This document shows, one piece after another, positions 33,003 through 42,781 of a stretch of DNA of 64,000 nucleotides; the stretch's first letter is position 1; each line of letters begins with the position of its first letter. The notes below the pieces were generated by a model, which worked only from the letters and a program-made list of their open reading frames with translations, ran no database searches and was not told where the DNA came from. The DNA is from Alphaproteobacteria bacterium (GTDB lineage: Bacteria; Pseudomonadota; Alphaproteobacteria; CAAGCB01; CAG-977). Location: contig JAFZYY010000001.1 in the NCBI GenBank assembly GCA_017616015.1, positions 124,001 to 188,000 on the forward strand, given 5' to 3'. The position numbers and the translations under genes are program-made.

Positions 33003-33794
33003 TTAAATTTTTCGGGTGCGCTGAATGACGTCATCGCTTTCGGCAAGGTGAATTGTTTTTACGCGATTATCCGCGTCTTTGTTTATTTCTTTCAGAAAAG
33101 CGTCGATTTCTTCGTCGGACAAGCCGTCTTCCTTTAAATCTTTTTTGATTTCCTCATCTATATCCGCCGGCAGTTGTACAAAGCCGTCAAAGTCTCTTGG
33201 AATGATTTTTAGGAAATACAGTATCTGAGAGCTTAAGATAAAGAAGATTAAAATCAGGCAGAGAATAAAAAAGCTCTTATCCGGAGATATTCCGTCCGGC
33301 ATATTAACGAAAACATATTTTTTTTGATGGGAGGATAAAAAGCGGTTGATTTTTCGCACTTCTTCCCGCGCTTCAAGCTCTCTTGAAAAATCGTGAGGCA
33401 TCTTGAAAGCGGTCCTGCCTTTTTTTTCGATAAAATCCGCCGTGTAGTAAGTTCCGCTTTTGCGTCGATGATGACTTGTGACTTTTGCGCGTTTGATGTT
33501 CGAAAAGTCGTGTGTTCTCACCGGCCGTATCGTTTGATCGTATTCCGTGGAATGGCTGTAAGTGCAGGTCATTGTTTCTTTTAAACACTCGAACTGCATG
33601 GAGCTGTCGTTGAAAAAATATATGTAGCCGCAGATGAAAAACAAAATGGAAAGGTATATGAAGCCTTTGTTCAGGTCATCTTTTTTCTTTGCCGGAATTT
33701 GTTCCGAAGCGCTTTTTTTGCAAATAATAAAAAAGGCAATGTCAATGAATAAAAGAATAACGGCGCTGACGATGAAATATGTTAAAACGGACAT
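33003..33794 (-). CDS. CX6C-motif membrane protein, paralogue 3 of the array
   Basis: This 263-residue protein has two N-terminal hydrophobic segments followed by FECLKETMTCTYSHST (C70/C77), then RPVRTHDFSN and FKMPHDFSRELEAREEVRKI. A further hydrophobic segment (FFILCLILIFFILSSQILYF) is followed by a charged acidic tail of about 60 residues absent from the others (sequence around KKDLKEDGLSDEEIDAFLKE). The start has GGGAG upstream. Function is unknown. Confidence 0.7.
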   Translation of the reverse strand: MSVLTYFIVSAVILLFIDIAFFIICKKSASEQIPAKKKDDLNKGFIYLSILFFICGYIYFFNDSSMQFECLKETMTCTYSHSTEYDQTIRPVRTHDFSNIKRAKVTSHHRRKSGTYYTADFIEKKGRTAFKMPHDFSRELEAREEVRKINRFLSSHQKKYVFVNMPDGISPDKSFFILCLILIFFILSSQILYFLKIIPRDFDGFVQLPADIDEEIKKDLKEDGLSDEEIDAFLKEINKDADNRVKTIHLAESDDVIQRTRKI

Positions 33795-33845
33795 GTTTTC
33801 TCCCTTGATTAATGAAAATATTATATGAAGAAAAACGACTGAAAG

Positions 33846-34739
33846 TCAGATGTTTTTTTTATCGGGCGGCTTGCGTGAAGAATGAGGCTTGCGACGGCGG
33901 GAGAGTTTGGGAAAGAGGGTTCGTTTTTTTCCTTCCCCTATTTTTTCTCTTTCCCGTTCTTTTTTTCTTCCGTACAGGATAAGCCCATAAATAAATAAGA
34001 CAGGCGTGATGATGACGTGAAAAACAGTCTCGCTTGTCGGTCTTGACGCTTCATAGTGGTAGGACGCTTCCTTTTTTGTTAAAACGGCATCGATTTTTAC
34101 CGCTTCGTTTGCCGCGTCGTTGAAGGACGAAAATTTCTGAGGCATTGAAAAGGAAGAGTCGAGAGAAAAAAACGTAATGCCATAGGGGTGGTTATCGTAA
34201 AAACGCCGCTTTTGACTCGTTCTTTTGACTTCTGTTCGTATGATTTCGGAAATATCATACGTTTTGGTCGGTCTCAGTTTCCGGTTTATCAGCGTTGAAG
34301 AATGATATTCGCATTTTTGCGTATCGCTTCGACAATCAAAAGTAGAATACATGTCTCCGAAAAACAAAGAATATCCGAAAAGCAGAGCGGCGGCAAAGCA
34401 AAGGTACGGATTCTTATGATAGCGAGGGGGATCTGACAAAGGCTCCGTTTTTTCCGTTTTCTTTTTCCTTTTTTTATACAGATGAACACCGTAAAGAACG
34501 ATTCCTTCACAGGCAAGGATTATGGCAAGCATGGCAAGGAGATACGGACGCGTTGAGGAGTCTTCTACAAAGAAGAGGACTATTCCGGGAATCAGGGGAA
34601 ACAAAAGAAGCTCCAAATGCCAGTATTTTTCGTGAATATATCTCCAAAATTCTCTTCCCTGATCCGATCTTGATATGATCGTAAGGACAGCTACGGCGAG
34701 AAAAAACAAAAGAAAAATCAGTTGGATCAGACAATCCAT
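33846..34739 (-). CDS. CX6C-motif membrane protein, paralogue 2 of the array
   Basis: This 297-residue member is the longest. It has about three extra N-terminal hydrophobic segments before the shared part, which is FDCRSDTQKCEYHSST (C136/C143), RPTKTYDISE, FSMPQKFSSFNDAANEAVKI and a C-terminal hydrophobic segment with a basic tail. The CX6C pattern and spacing are identical to the neighbours. AAGGAG lies upstream of the ATG. Confidence 0.7.
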   Translation of the reverse strand: MDCLIQLIFLLFFLAVAVLTIISRSDQGREFWRYIHEKYWHLELLLFPLIPGIVLFFVEDSSTRPYLLAMLAIILACEGIVLYGVHLYKKRKKKTEKTEPLSDPPRYHKNPYLCFAAALLFGYSLFFGDMYSTFDCRSDTQKCEYHSSTLINRKLRPTKTYDISEIIRTEVKRTSQKRRFYDNHPYGITFFSLDSSFSMPQKFSSFNDAANEAVKIDAVLTKKEASYHYEASRPTSETVFHVIITPVLFIYGLILYGRKKEREREKIGEGKKRTLFPKLSRRRKPHSSRKPPDKKNI

Positions 34740-34751
34740 TAAATAGACTCC

Positions 34752-35363
34752 TTATTTCTTGCGCGCTTGATACAATCCGGCGCCGAACAGAATTGATCCG
34801 GCTACAGAGATGATTTCGGCAAATATTTCAAGCATGATATACAGTAGAAGGTTGCCATTGTCCGATCTTATCAATTCATAATGATAGGCATCTTGATTTT
34901 TATCCAGAAATAAGCTGATCTTTGCGGCCTCGTCCTTCGCGTTGTCGCGGAATGAAAAATCATAGGGCATTTCGAATCCGCCGTCGGCGGAAACGAACGC
35001 AATTTTATAATAATGCTTCTTATATCCCGGTTTCCGCCAGTAATAGTGTTCCCTGATTTCTACGTTTTTGACGCCGGATATGTCATACGTTCCGGCCGAC
35101 CTCAGTTTCTTGTTTGCCATTGTCGAACGGTAATATTGGCATTTTTGCGTGTCGTGCCGGCAATCGAAAATAAAGTCCTGATCTTTGAAAAAAAAGAAAA
35201 ATCCGAAAACCAGAACAACGGCGCAAAGCAATCCTTTGAAATTAAAGCTTTGTTTTTCGTTCAGGCGCAATCCTTTCCGTTTGAACAAGACGTACAGCGT
35301 GATGAAAAGAATCCATGAAAGAATCAAAGGAACGGTGAATATCGTTAAAACGAAAGAAGACAT
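34752..35363 (-). CDS. CX6C-motif membrane protein, paralogue 1 of the array
   Basis: This 203-residue protein is first in the array. Two N-terminal hydrophobic segments are followed by FDCRHDTQKCQYYRST (C68/C75), RSAGTYDISG, FEMPYDFSFRDNAKDEAAKI and a C-terminal hydrophobic segment. It is closest in sequence to paralogue 2. AAGGAG precedes the ATG. It lies 12 bp downstream of xerC, possibly in the same transcript. Confidence 0.7.
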   Translation of the reverse strand: MSSFVLTIFTVPLILSWILFITLYVLFKRKGLRLNEKQSFNFKGLLCAVVLVFGFFFFFKDQDFIFDCRHDTQKCQYYRSTMANKKLRSAGTYDISGVKNVEIREHYYWRKPGYKKHYYKIAFVSADGGFEMPYDFSFRDNAKDEAAKISLFLDKNQDAYHYELIRSDNGNLLLYIMLEIFAEIISVAGSILFGAGLYQARKK

Positions 35364-35375
35364 AAGGAATGCTCC

Positions 35376-36338
35376 TTATTTCTTTGCCCGCGGGTGGGCG
35401 TTTGCGTATACGTCCATCATACGCTCGGCGTCGACGCCCGTGTATTTCTGCGTTGTCGATAATGAGGCGTGTCCCAGTAATTCCTGTATCGTGCGCAGAT
35501 CGCTACCGCCCGATAATAAATGCGTGGCAAAACTGTGGCGCAAAGCGTGCGGCGTCGCCGTTTCCGGCAGTCCGAGCATATCCCTGATTCTGCGCATTTG
35601 CCGTTGCATGACGCCCGGATTGACGCGTTCGCCCCGCGCGCCGATAAACAAAGGCGAGGCGGCCGGCGCGCCGTCGGGACGTTCTTTTAAATAGTCTTCT
35701 ATCGCCGTGCGAACAAAGGGCAGTACGGGGACGACGCGTTCCTTTTTGCCTTTGCCGTAAATCGTCATCATATCGGACTTCGGGCGGTCTTTTACGTCAA
35801 GGGAAAGCGCTTCGCCGATACGCAGACCGCAACCGTACAGCAGAACGACGAAAGCCATGTCCCGTTTTTTCAGCCATAAATCTTCCTGTAATTCCGCCGC
35901 CGTTTTAATGACGTTGAACGCCTGTTCCCGCGTCAGAGGTTTCGGCAGGGTTTTCGGCGCGGCAGGGGAGTGAATGACGCTGATTGCCGGATTCGACAAC
36001 AGCGCGTTGCGTTCCAGAAACTTAAAGAAATTGCGCAGCGTGGACATGTTGCGCGCCAAAGACGACCGGCCGATTCCCTCCTGCGTTCTGGCGGCCAGAT
36101 AAGCGCGGAAATCGGTGACTTCCATTTTTTGCAGAATGGCAAACGAAGGCGTTTTGCCGACATAGTTCTGTATAAAATCCAGAAAAGCGGCCAAATCCCG
36201 CCCGTAAGCCGCCGCCGTATGACCGGAGCAACGGCGTTCGAATTTCAGCCAGCGTTGCCATTCTTCAATTGCCGTCATCAAACGGTCGTCCGCCGCGTAA
36301 TGAATGTCGACGTTTTCTGGTTCGTACAGTTTTGCCAT
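35376..36338 (-). CDS. xerC: Tyrosine recombinase XerC
   Basis: This 320-residue recombinase has the SAM-like N-terminal domain and catalytic domain with the conserved residues: Arg in YGCGLRIGEAL, Lys in the beta-hairpin YGKGKKERVVPV, HALRHSFATHLL, the second His in LLGHASLSTTQKY and the Tyr nucleophile in TQKYTGVD. XerC with XerD resolves chromosome dimers at dif. Position away from any element border supports the housekeeping assignment. Confidence 0.9.
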   Translation of the reverse strand: MAKLYEPENVDIHYAADDRLMTAIEEWQRWLKFERRCSGHTAAAYGRDLAAFLDFIQNYVGKTPSFAILQKMEVTDFRAYLAARTQEGIGRSSLARNMSTLRNFFKFLERNALLSNPAISVIHSPAAPKTLPKPLTREQAFNVIKTAAELQEDLWLKKRDMAFVVLLYGCGLRIGEALSLDVKDRPKSDMMTIYGKGKKERVVPVLPFVRTAIEDYLKERPDGAPAASPLFIGARGERVNPGVMQRQMRRIRDMLGLPETATPHALRHSFATHLLSGGSDLRTIQELLGHASLSTTQKYTGVDAERMMDVYANAHPRAKK

Positions 36339-36414
36339 AATAAAAGCCTGAAAAAAATCCGGAGAATTTCTTCTCCGGATTTTAAAGGATTGCTTAGGAA
36401 CAATCTATCTTTTT

Positions 36415-37071
36415 TTACAGAATGGACTGACCCGTTTTGGCCCAGTCTTCCGCAAACGTCTTCAGACCGGAATCCGTCAGCGGGTGATGATAAAGCTGAC
36501 GAATCACTTTCGGAGGAGCCGTCACCACGTCGGCGCCGATTCTGCCGGCGTTGATGATGTGTTCCGGACTGCGGACGGAAGCGACCAAAATCTGCGTCTT
36601 GAAAGAATCGTAGTTGTCATAGACCATGCGAATGTCTTCAATCAGCTGCATGCCGTTGACGCCCAAGTCGTCCAAACGGCCGACGAACGGAGAAACAAAC
36701 GTCGCGCCGGCTTTGGCCGCCAAAATCGCCTGACCGCAGGTGAAGCACAGCGTCACGTTGACCATCGTTCCTTCGGAAGACAGAGCGCGGCAGACTTTCA
36801 GGCCGTCCTGTGTCAGAGGAACTTTAATCGTGATGTTGCGCGCGATTTTGCGCAGAACATCGGCTTCCTTCATCATCGTTTCGTAATCCAAAGCGGTGAC
36901 TTCGGCGGAAACGGGACCGGAAACGACTTTGCAGACTTCCGCGATCAATTCCTTAAAGTTCATGCCCTGTTTGGCTGCCAAAGACGGGTTTGTCGTAACG
37001 CCGTCCACCATGCCGGTGGCCGCCAGGTCTTTGATTTCGTTTAAATCAGCTGTATCAACAAAAAATTTCAT
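36415..37071 (-). CDS. Transaldolase / fructose-6-phosphate aldolase family
   Basis: This 218-residue short-form transaldolase contains the [17 protein letters not shown] start, [12 protein letters not shown], the Schiff-base lysine in [16 protein letters not shown], and [14 protein letters not shown]. TalC/FSA-type enzymes act in the pentose phosphate pathway or as fructose-6-phosphate aldolase. The sequence type (TNPSL-A) is common for transaldolase in alphaproteobacteria. Confidence 0.9.
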   Translation of the reverse strand: MKFFVDTADLNEIKDLAATGMVDGVTTNPSLAAKQGMNFKELIAEVCKVVSGPVSAEVTALDYETMMKEADVLRKIARNITIKVPLTQDGLKVCRALSSEGTMVNVTLCFTCGQAILAAKAGATFVSPFVGRLDDLGVNGMQLIEDIRMVYDNYDSFKTQILVASVRSPEHIINAGRIGADVVTAPPKVIRQLYHHPLTDSGLKTFAEDWAKTGQSIL

Positions 37072-37126
37072 TTGAGTATCTCACCCTAAAGTTAGTAAAT
37101 TGAAACTGATGTAAGAGTGTAAGGAA

Positions 37127-39319
37127 ATGTCGTCCAAGAATCAATCAAATAAAGAACGTCTGAACGTTTTATTGCCGTTGCCGTTGGCGGGAACGTTTGA
37201 TTACGCTGTTCCGGAAGGCATTGAAAAACCTTGCGCCGGCGCTTTTGTGCGCGTGCCGTTCGGTTCTCGCGTGATGACGGGAGTCGTTTGGGATAAAGGG
37301 GAAAACGGCGGCATCGACGATTCGAAAATCAAAAACATTTTTTCCGTTTATGATATGCCGCCGTTGTCGGCGGAAAACAGACGCCTGATCGACTGGGTGG
37401 CGGACTATACGCTTTTCTCTTCCGGCGCCGTTCTGAAAATGGCGATGAGCGTTGACGACGTTTTTCAGGGCGTCGGGGAAACTTTCGGATTCGTCAAAGC
37501 CGAAATCCCGGCGGATTTAAAAATGACTCCGGCACGTAAAAAAGTTTTGGACTATGTTTCCGATACGCCCGAAACGGCGGCGGAAATCGCCCGACAGGCG
37601 GGAGTTTCTTCGGGCGTCGTGACGGGACTGGCGGAAGCGGGGGCTTTGGCGCGTCAAAAAATCAAGCCGCTGAAATTCGCCGCGCCGCGCACGGATATAA
37701 CGGGCGTTTCTTTGTCGGACGAACAGAAAAAAGCCGCCGACGCTTTAGCCGGAATGGTCGGCAAAGGATTTGACGTCTGCGTGTTGAACGGCGTGACCGG
37801 TTCGGGAAAAACGGAAGTCTATTTCGATATGATCGCGCAAGCGTTAAATCGGGGAAAGCAGGCGCTTATTTTATTACCGGAAATCGGACTGACGGGACAG
37901 TGGCTGGAACGGTTTGAGCGTCGGTTCGGCGTAAAGCCGGCGTTGTGGCATTCGGGTTTAAGCCAGCGGGTGCGCCGCGAAACATGGAAAGCTGTTCTGA
38001 CGGGCGAAGCGCGCGTTTTGGCCGGCGCAAGGTCGGCTCTGTTTCTGCCGTTTTCCGAACTGGGCGCGATTATCGTCGACGAAGAACACGACGCTTCTTA
38101 CAAGCAGGAGGACGGAGTCGTCTATCAGGCGCGCGATATGGCGGTCGTACGGGCGAAGCTGGAGAACATTCCGATCGTTTTGTCATCGGCGACGCCGTCT
38201 TTGGAAACCAGAATCAACGTTCAGTCCGGCAAATATAAAGAGGTTGTCCTGCCTAATCGTTTCGGTCAGGCCGTCCTGCCGGATATTCATCTGATAGACA
38301 TGCGTCGCGATCCGCCCGAAAAAATCGCGGAATCGAAAAGCTTTCTGTCTCCCGTCCTGATAAACGAAATGAAAACGACGCTGGATAACGGCGAGCAAAC
38401 TCTGCTGTTTTTAAACAGGCGGGGGTACGCGCCGTTGGTTTTATGCCGCAAGTGCGGCTACCGTTTCCAATGTCCGCATTGTTCGGCATGGCTTGTAGAG
38501 CACAGGAACGGGCGGCGGCTTGAGTGCCATCATTGCGGTTATTCTCTGCCCGTTCCGGACGTTTGTCCTGTTTGCGGAGAATCGGAACTGACTTCCTGCG
38601 GTCCCGGAGTCGAACGAATCAGCGAGGAAGTCTCCGTTCGTTTTCCCGATGCCCGGCAACTGGTCATTACCAGCGATTTAAACGCGACCGCGGCCGAGAT
38701 GGCGGAGCTGATGCGCCGCATTCACGATCACGAAGCCGATATTGTTATCGGGACGCAGATTTTAACCAAAGGGCATCATTTCCCGGATTTGACTTTGGTC
38801 GGCGTTGTCGATGCGGATTTGGGCTTGAGCGGCGGCGATTTAAGAGCGGGGGAGCGGACGTTCCAGATGCTGCATCAGGTAGCGGGTCGCGCCGGCCGCG
38901 CCGAAAAGAAAGGGCAGGTTTTCCTTCAGACGTTTGATCCCGAAAACCAAATTATGCGGGCGATGAAGACCGGCAGCGCGGAACAGTTTCTGTTGGCCGA
39001 AGCGCAAAGCCGGCAAATGTTGAAAATGCCTCCGTTCGGACGTTTGGCCGCTTTGATTGTCAGCGGAACTTCGCAGGAACAAACGCAACGCGCGGCGGCG
39101 TTATTGGGAAAAGTCGCACCGGTCGGAAACGGCGTGCGGGTGTTGGGGCCGGCTTCCGCTCCGCTGGCGCTGTTGAGAGGAAAATATCGCTACAGGTTGC
39201 TTTTGCAGACGGAAAAACAAATTAAAATCCAGGAAGTTCTGCGTCGTTGGCTTTCTTCAGTTTCCCTGCCGTCTTCCGTACGGATACAGACAGACATTGA
39301 TCCGTACAGCTTTTTTTAA
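37127..39319 (+). CDS. priA: Primosomal protein N' (PriA helicase)
   Basis: This 730-residue replication restart helicase has the N-terminal DNA-binding domain, Walker A LNGVTGSGKTEVY, DEEHD box, and a zinc-binding insertion with eight cysteines (CRKCGYRFQCPHC, CHHCG, CPVCGE). It carries motifs IV-VI such as GTQILTKGHHFPDLTLVGVV and GRAGRAEKKGQV. PriA reloads DnaB at stalled forks. The ribosome-binding site is AAGGAA. It is divergent from transaldolase. Confidence 0.95.
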   Translation: MSSKNQSNKERLNVLLPLPLAGTFDYAVPEGIEKPCAGAFVRVPFGSRVMTGVVWDKGENGGIDDSKIKNIFSVYDMPPLSAENRRLIDWVADYTLFSSGAVLKMAMSVDDVFQGVGETFGFVKAEIPADLKMTPARKKVLDYVSDTPETAAEIARQAGVSSGVVTGLAEAGALARQKIKPLKFAAPRTDITGVSLSDEQKKAADALAGMVGKGFDVCVLNGVTGSGKTEVYFDMIAQALNRGKQALILLPEIGLTGQWLERFERRFGVKPALWHSGLSQRVRRETWKAVLTGEARVLAGARSALFLPFSELGAIIVDEEHDASYKQEDGVVYQARDMAVVRAKLENIPIVLSSATPSLETRINVQSGKYKEVVLPNRFGQAVLPDIHLIDMRRDPPEKIAESKSFLSPVLINEMKTTLDNGEQTLLFLNRRGYAPLVLCRKCGYRFQCPHCSAWLVEHRNGRRLECHHCGYSLPVPDVCPVCGESELTSCGPGVERISEEVSVRFPDARQLVITSDLNATAAEMAELMRRIHDHEADIVIGTQILTKGHHFPDLTLVGVVDADLGLSGGDLRAGERTFQMLHQVAGRAGRAEKKGQVFLQTFDPENQIMRAMKTGSAEQFLLAEAQSRQMLKMPPFGRLAALIVSGTSQEQTQRAAALLGKVAPVGNGVRVLGPASAPLALLRGKYRYRLLLQTEKQIKIQEVLRRWLSSVSLPSSVRIQTDIDPYSFF

Positions 39320-39382
39320 AAAAAGACTATACAGGAAGCTTGAAAATCTCTACATTAAAGTGTTCTTTAATGGGGGGAGAAC

Positions 39383-40423
39383 GTGGATAAAAAAAAGGCA
39401 AAATATCATGGCAATCATCATTCGCCCTTGTTTAAAACGGCAAAATACACTCAGCCCGTTTTTGCCGCGATTGATTTGGGGACGACGAATTGCCGTTTGT
39501 TGATTGCGACACCGACGCCGACCGGTTTTGCGGTTAAAGAAACTTTTTCCAGAATTACCCGATTGGGGGAAGGATTGGTCAGCGACGGCGTTTTGTCCGA
39601 ACGCGCCATCAAAAGAACGATTTATGCTCTGAAATTATGCGTTAAAAAACTGAAAAAATATAAAACCGTCGAAACGCGGTTCGTCGCGACGGAGGCTTGT
39701 CGCCGCGCAAAAAACGGAGCCGATTTTATCGCCCGCGTCAAAAAAGAAACGGGATTGGAGCTGGAAATCATTTCGTTTGAAGAAGAATGCCGTCTGGGTG
39801 TTTCGGGGTGCGTTCCTTTGATTAACCGTAATATCCGTTATGCCGTTGTGTTTGACATAGGCGGCGGTTCGACCGAAGTGTCTTTGGCGAAAATCAATCA
39901 GAATAATCAGGTTAAAATCGAGGGCTTCTTATCGTTTCCTTTGGGCGTGATTACCGTTTCGGAAGCTTTTACGGGCAAAGATTTGTCTTCGGCGGCTTAT
40001 CGCGCCGTTGCCAAAAAGGTCGTTTCCTATTTACAACCGTTTGAAAATAAATACGGAATTCTGCGCCTGATAAAACAAGGCGACGTGCAGATGATTGCCA
40101 TGTCGGGAACGGTGACGACAATCGGGGCATTTCATTTGGAACTGCCGGCGTATAACCGCGCGGTGGTGGACGGTATGGCTTTAAGCTATGACGATTTGAT
40201 CAAAGCGAAAAGAAAACTTGAAAAAATGACCTATGCGGAAAAAGAGGCTCACCCCTGTATCGGAACGCAACGGGCGGATTTGTCTTTGCCGGGGTGCGCG
40301 ATTTTGCAGGGAATATGCGAAATGTGGCCGATCGGAGAAATCACAATCGCCGACCGCGGCCTGCGCGAAGGAATTTTATTGGATTTGATTCGCCGGAATA
40401 ATATGCATTCGGGGAAAAAATGA
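39383..40423 (+). CDS. Ppx/GppA phosphatase family (exopolyphosphatase)
   Basis: The 346-residue protein has ASKHA-fold phosphate loops: FAAIDLGTTNCRLLI, the catalytic Glu region FVATEACRRAKNG, and VFDIGGGSTEVSLA. Ppx/GppA enzymes hydrolyse polyphosphate or pppGpp. Start is GTG at 39383 with a GGGGAGA site. It overlaps the next gene by an ATGA. Lacks the C-terminal HD domain of long Ppx. Confidence 0.88.
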   Translation: MDKKKAKYHGNHHSPLFKTAKYTQPVFAAIDLGTTNCRLLIATPTPTGFAVKETFSRITRLGEGLVSDGVLSERAIKRTIYALKLCVKKLKKYKTVETRFVATEACRRAKNGADFIARVKKETGLELEIISFEEECRLGVSGCVPLINRNIRYAVVFDIGGGSTEVSLAKINQNNQVKIEGFLSFPLGVITVSEAFTGKDLSSAAYRAVAKKVVSYLQPFENKYGILRLIKQGDVQMIAMSGTVTTIGAFHLELPAYNRAVVDGMALSYDDLIKAKRKLEKMTYAEKEAHPCIGTQRADLSLPGCAILQGICEMWPIGEITIADRGLREGILLDLIRRNNMHSGKK

Positions 40424-41103
40424 AAAAGCCTTCCGCTCATATGCTGGCAACGCGGGTCAAAACCGCTAAAAAAAGATCGTCCGCTTCGACTCAGTGGTTG
40501 CAGCGCCAGTTGAACGATCCGTACGTCGCTATGGCAAAGCAGGAGGGGTATCGCGCCCGCTCCGCGTTTAAACTGATAGAGCTGGACGACAAGTTTCATT
40601 TTCTGTCGGCCGGAAAGCGGGTTGTCGATTTGGGCGCCGCGCCGGGCGGTTGGACGCAAATCGCGGTGAAAAGGGTTAAATCCACACCGGAAAATCCGTT
40701 GGTCGTGGGACTGGATTTGCTGGAAATGGCTCCGATTGCCGGAGCAAAAACGACGCAACTGGACTTTTTGGACGATTCCGCGCCCGACGTGTTAAAGGAA
40801 ATGCTCGGCGGGCATAAGGCCGACGTCGTGTTGAGCGATATGGCGCCGAACACGACGGGCATGAAAGACATCGACCATTTGCGGATTATGGGATTATTGG
40901 AAACGGCGTACGCGTTTGCGTGCGAAATCCTTAATCCGGGCGGGGCTTTTGTCGCCAAGATTTTTCAGGGTGGGACAGAACAAAACCTTTTAAATGAAAT
41001 GAAAAAACGCTTCAAAGTCGTCAAGCACGCCAAGCCGCCCGCCAGCCGCAAGGAATCTTCCGAATTTTACGTTGTCGCGACAGGATTTAAAGGCGAAGAA
41101 TGA
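40420..41103 (+). CDS. rlmE: 23S rRNA 2'-O-methyltransferase RlmE (FtsJ)
   Basis: This 227-residue RrmJ fold enzyme methylates U2552 of 23S rRNA. It has YRARSAFKLIELDDKF, VVDLGAAPGGWTQIA (SAM site), VVLSDMAPNTTGMKDIDH and AFVAKIFQGG, containing the K-D-K-E tetrad. It is translationally coupled to both neighbours (ATGA overlaps) in a ppx-rlmE-rsmB-like operon. Confidence 0.94.
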   Translation: MKKPSAHMLATRVKTAKKRSSASTQWLQRQLNDPYVAMAKQEGYRARSAFKLIELDDKFHFLSAGKRVVDLGAAPGGWTQIAVKRVKSTPENPLVVGLDLLEMAPIAGAKTTQLDFLDDSAPDVLKEMLGGHKADVVLSDMAPNTTGMKDIDHLRIMGLLETAYAFACEILNPGGAFVAKIFQGGTEQNLLNEMKKRFKVVKHAKPPASRKESSEFYVVATGFKGEE

Positions 41104-42308
41104 AAGACGAAGCCCGACTTCAAACGGTGATAGAGCTGGCGGACGCTCTGTTTTCTTTTGAACAGCCGGCGGACAACACGCTTAACGCTTATTTCAGGGC
41201 ACACCGCTATATCGGCAGTCGGGACAGACGTTTTATCGCCGATTTGGTCTGGCTGGTATTGCGTCATTACGGGCGGCTTTCCTCTCTGACTTCGGAAAAG
41301 CCGACGGGAAGAATGGCGGTCGCGGCCTTGTCGTTTTATCTCAATAAAGAGCTTTTGCCGTTATTCAACGGGGAAAAATACGCGCCCGTGCCGCTGTCCG
41401 AAAAGGAAAAGGCGTGGCTTGCCTCTTTGCCCTCAGAAATGCCGCCGGCCTGTCTGGAATGTCCGGATTGGCTGAAAGACGGATTGGATAAAGCCGATAT
41501 CGAAGCGATGACTTTTCCCGCTTCGACGGATTTGCGCGTTAATACGCTGAAAACGGAGAGGGATACCGTTTTGAAACTGTTGGAAAAAGACGGAATCAAA
41601 GCGGAAAAAACGCCGTTTTCCCCGTGGGGGATCCGGTTGGCCGAACGGATAAACATCACCGCTCATTCGCTGTTTCGGGACGGTCTTGTCGAAGTGCAGG
41701 ACGAAGGCTCTCAACTGGTTTCCCTGTTGTCGCGGGCTCAACCCGGCGAAACGGTCATCGACTGGTGCGCCGGCGCGGGCGGCAAGACATTGGCTCTGTC
41801 CGCGATGATGCAGGCAAAAGGAACGCTGTACGCCGCGGACGCTTTTACAAAACGGCTGAAAGATTTACCGGAGCGGGCAAACAGGGCGGGGGCGGCGAAT
41901 ATCATTTTATTGAATGATTATAAAGACTTGAAATCCTATGATTTAGTGTTGGTCGACGCGCCGTGCACGGGGACGGGAACATGGAGAAGGGCGCCTGACG
42001 CCCGTTGGCGCGTTACGGCGGAACAGTCGGCGACAATCGTGAAAACGCAGGCGGAAATTCTGGATAAAGCCGCTTCTCACGTTAAAAAAGGCGGACGGCT
42101 GTTTTATATCACGTGTTCTTTGGAGAAAGCGGAAAACGAAAATCAGGCGGGGGCTTTTCTGAAACGTCATGCCGATTTTGAAATGCAAGATTTAAGCCCG
42201 GCCTTTAATCGTTTGACGGGACACGCCGCAAAAACGGAAACAATCCGCCTTCGTCCCTCGGAATTGCATACGGACGGTTTTTTCGCCGCGTCGTTTAAGC
42301 GAAAATAA
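41100..42308 (+). CDS. RsmB-like rRNA cytosine-C5 methyltransferase (NOP2/Sun family)
   Basis: This 402-residue protein has an N-terminal NusB-like helical segment and a methyltransferase domain: VQDEGSQLVSLL, VIDWCAGAGGKTLALS, and two catalytic cysteines, LVDAPCTGTGTWRR and FYITCSLEKAENE. It matches the RsmB/Fmu family that makes m5C967 in 16S rRNA, though the target nucleotide is inferred. Followed by a terminator. Confidence 0.9.
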   Translation: MKDEARLQTVIELADALFSFEQPADNTLNAYFRAHRYIGSRDRRFIADLVWLVLRHYGRLSSLTSEKPTGRMAVAALSFYLNKELLPLFNGEKYAPVPLSEKEKAWLASLPSEMPPACLECPDWLKDGLDKADIEAMTFPASTDLRVNTLKTERDTVLKLLEKDGIKAEKTPFSPWGIRLAERINITAHSLFRDGLVEVQDEGSQLVSLLSRAQPGETVIDWCAGAGGKTLALSAMMQAKGTLYAADAFTKRLKDLPERANRAGAANIILLNDYKDLKSYDLVLVDAPCTGTGTWRRAPDARWRVTAEQSATIVKTQAEILDKAASHVKKGGRLFYITCSLEKAENENQAGAFLKRHADFEMQDLSPAFNRLTGHAAKTETIRLRPSELHTDGFFAASFKRK

Positions 42309-42333
42309 AAAAGAGGGCCGAAGCCCTCTTTTT
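42309..42333. terminator. Bidirectional terminator
   Basis: A 10-bp stem AAAAGAGGGC/GCCCTCTTTT with a CGAA loop lies between convergent genes. Confidence 0.9.
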
Positions 42334-42342
42334 CAATCCGGT

Positions 42343-42639
42343 TTATTTTTTGGAATTCATCACTTCGTTTATTACGGTTGTTGCCAGCGTTTCGGTTTCT
42401 TTCGTATCCAATCCGGCGGACTGTAACGCTAACTTTTTGACGCAAGAGGTCGAGATGTTCTTCGCCGTCTTTTTGGCGTTTTTGGTTGTCAGAGTGCCCG
42501 CTTTCAGTTTTGCCGTGGCTTCCTGAACCATGCAACTGCGCAATTTGACTTTGGTTGAATCTTCTTTTGTTGCGGAATTAAAGGTTCCACAAGCGGTTAA
42601 AGCGCAAACAACGGCTAAAACGCCGATCATCTTTTTCAT
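42343..42639 (-). CDS. Small lipoprotein of unknown function
   Basis: This 98-residue protein has a lipoprotein signal with lipobox LTAC (MIGVLAVVCALTAC). The mature part contains two cysteines (RSCMVQE and STSCVKKL) about 30 residues apart, probably disulfide-bonded, in an otherwise helical Lys/Thr-rich domain. Preceded by AAGGAGAAA. The function is unknown and no family is recognised. Confidence 0.75.
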   Translation of the reverse strand: MKKMIGVLAVVCALTACGTFNSATKEDSTKVKLRSCMVQEATAKLKAGTLTTKNAKKTAKNISTSCVKKLALQSAGLDTKETETLATTVINEVMNSKK

Positions 42640-42781
42640 GATTTTCTCCTTGAATTAATTACGATGAAGTTTTTTTACCACAAAAAAACATATCGTCAAC
42701 CGTTTGTTTCGTCATTGGTTCTATTGAGAATGGAGGAAAAAAATCAATCTTTATAAAAGTACGTAGGTTTGAAGGAAAAAA

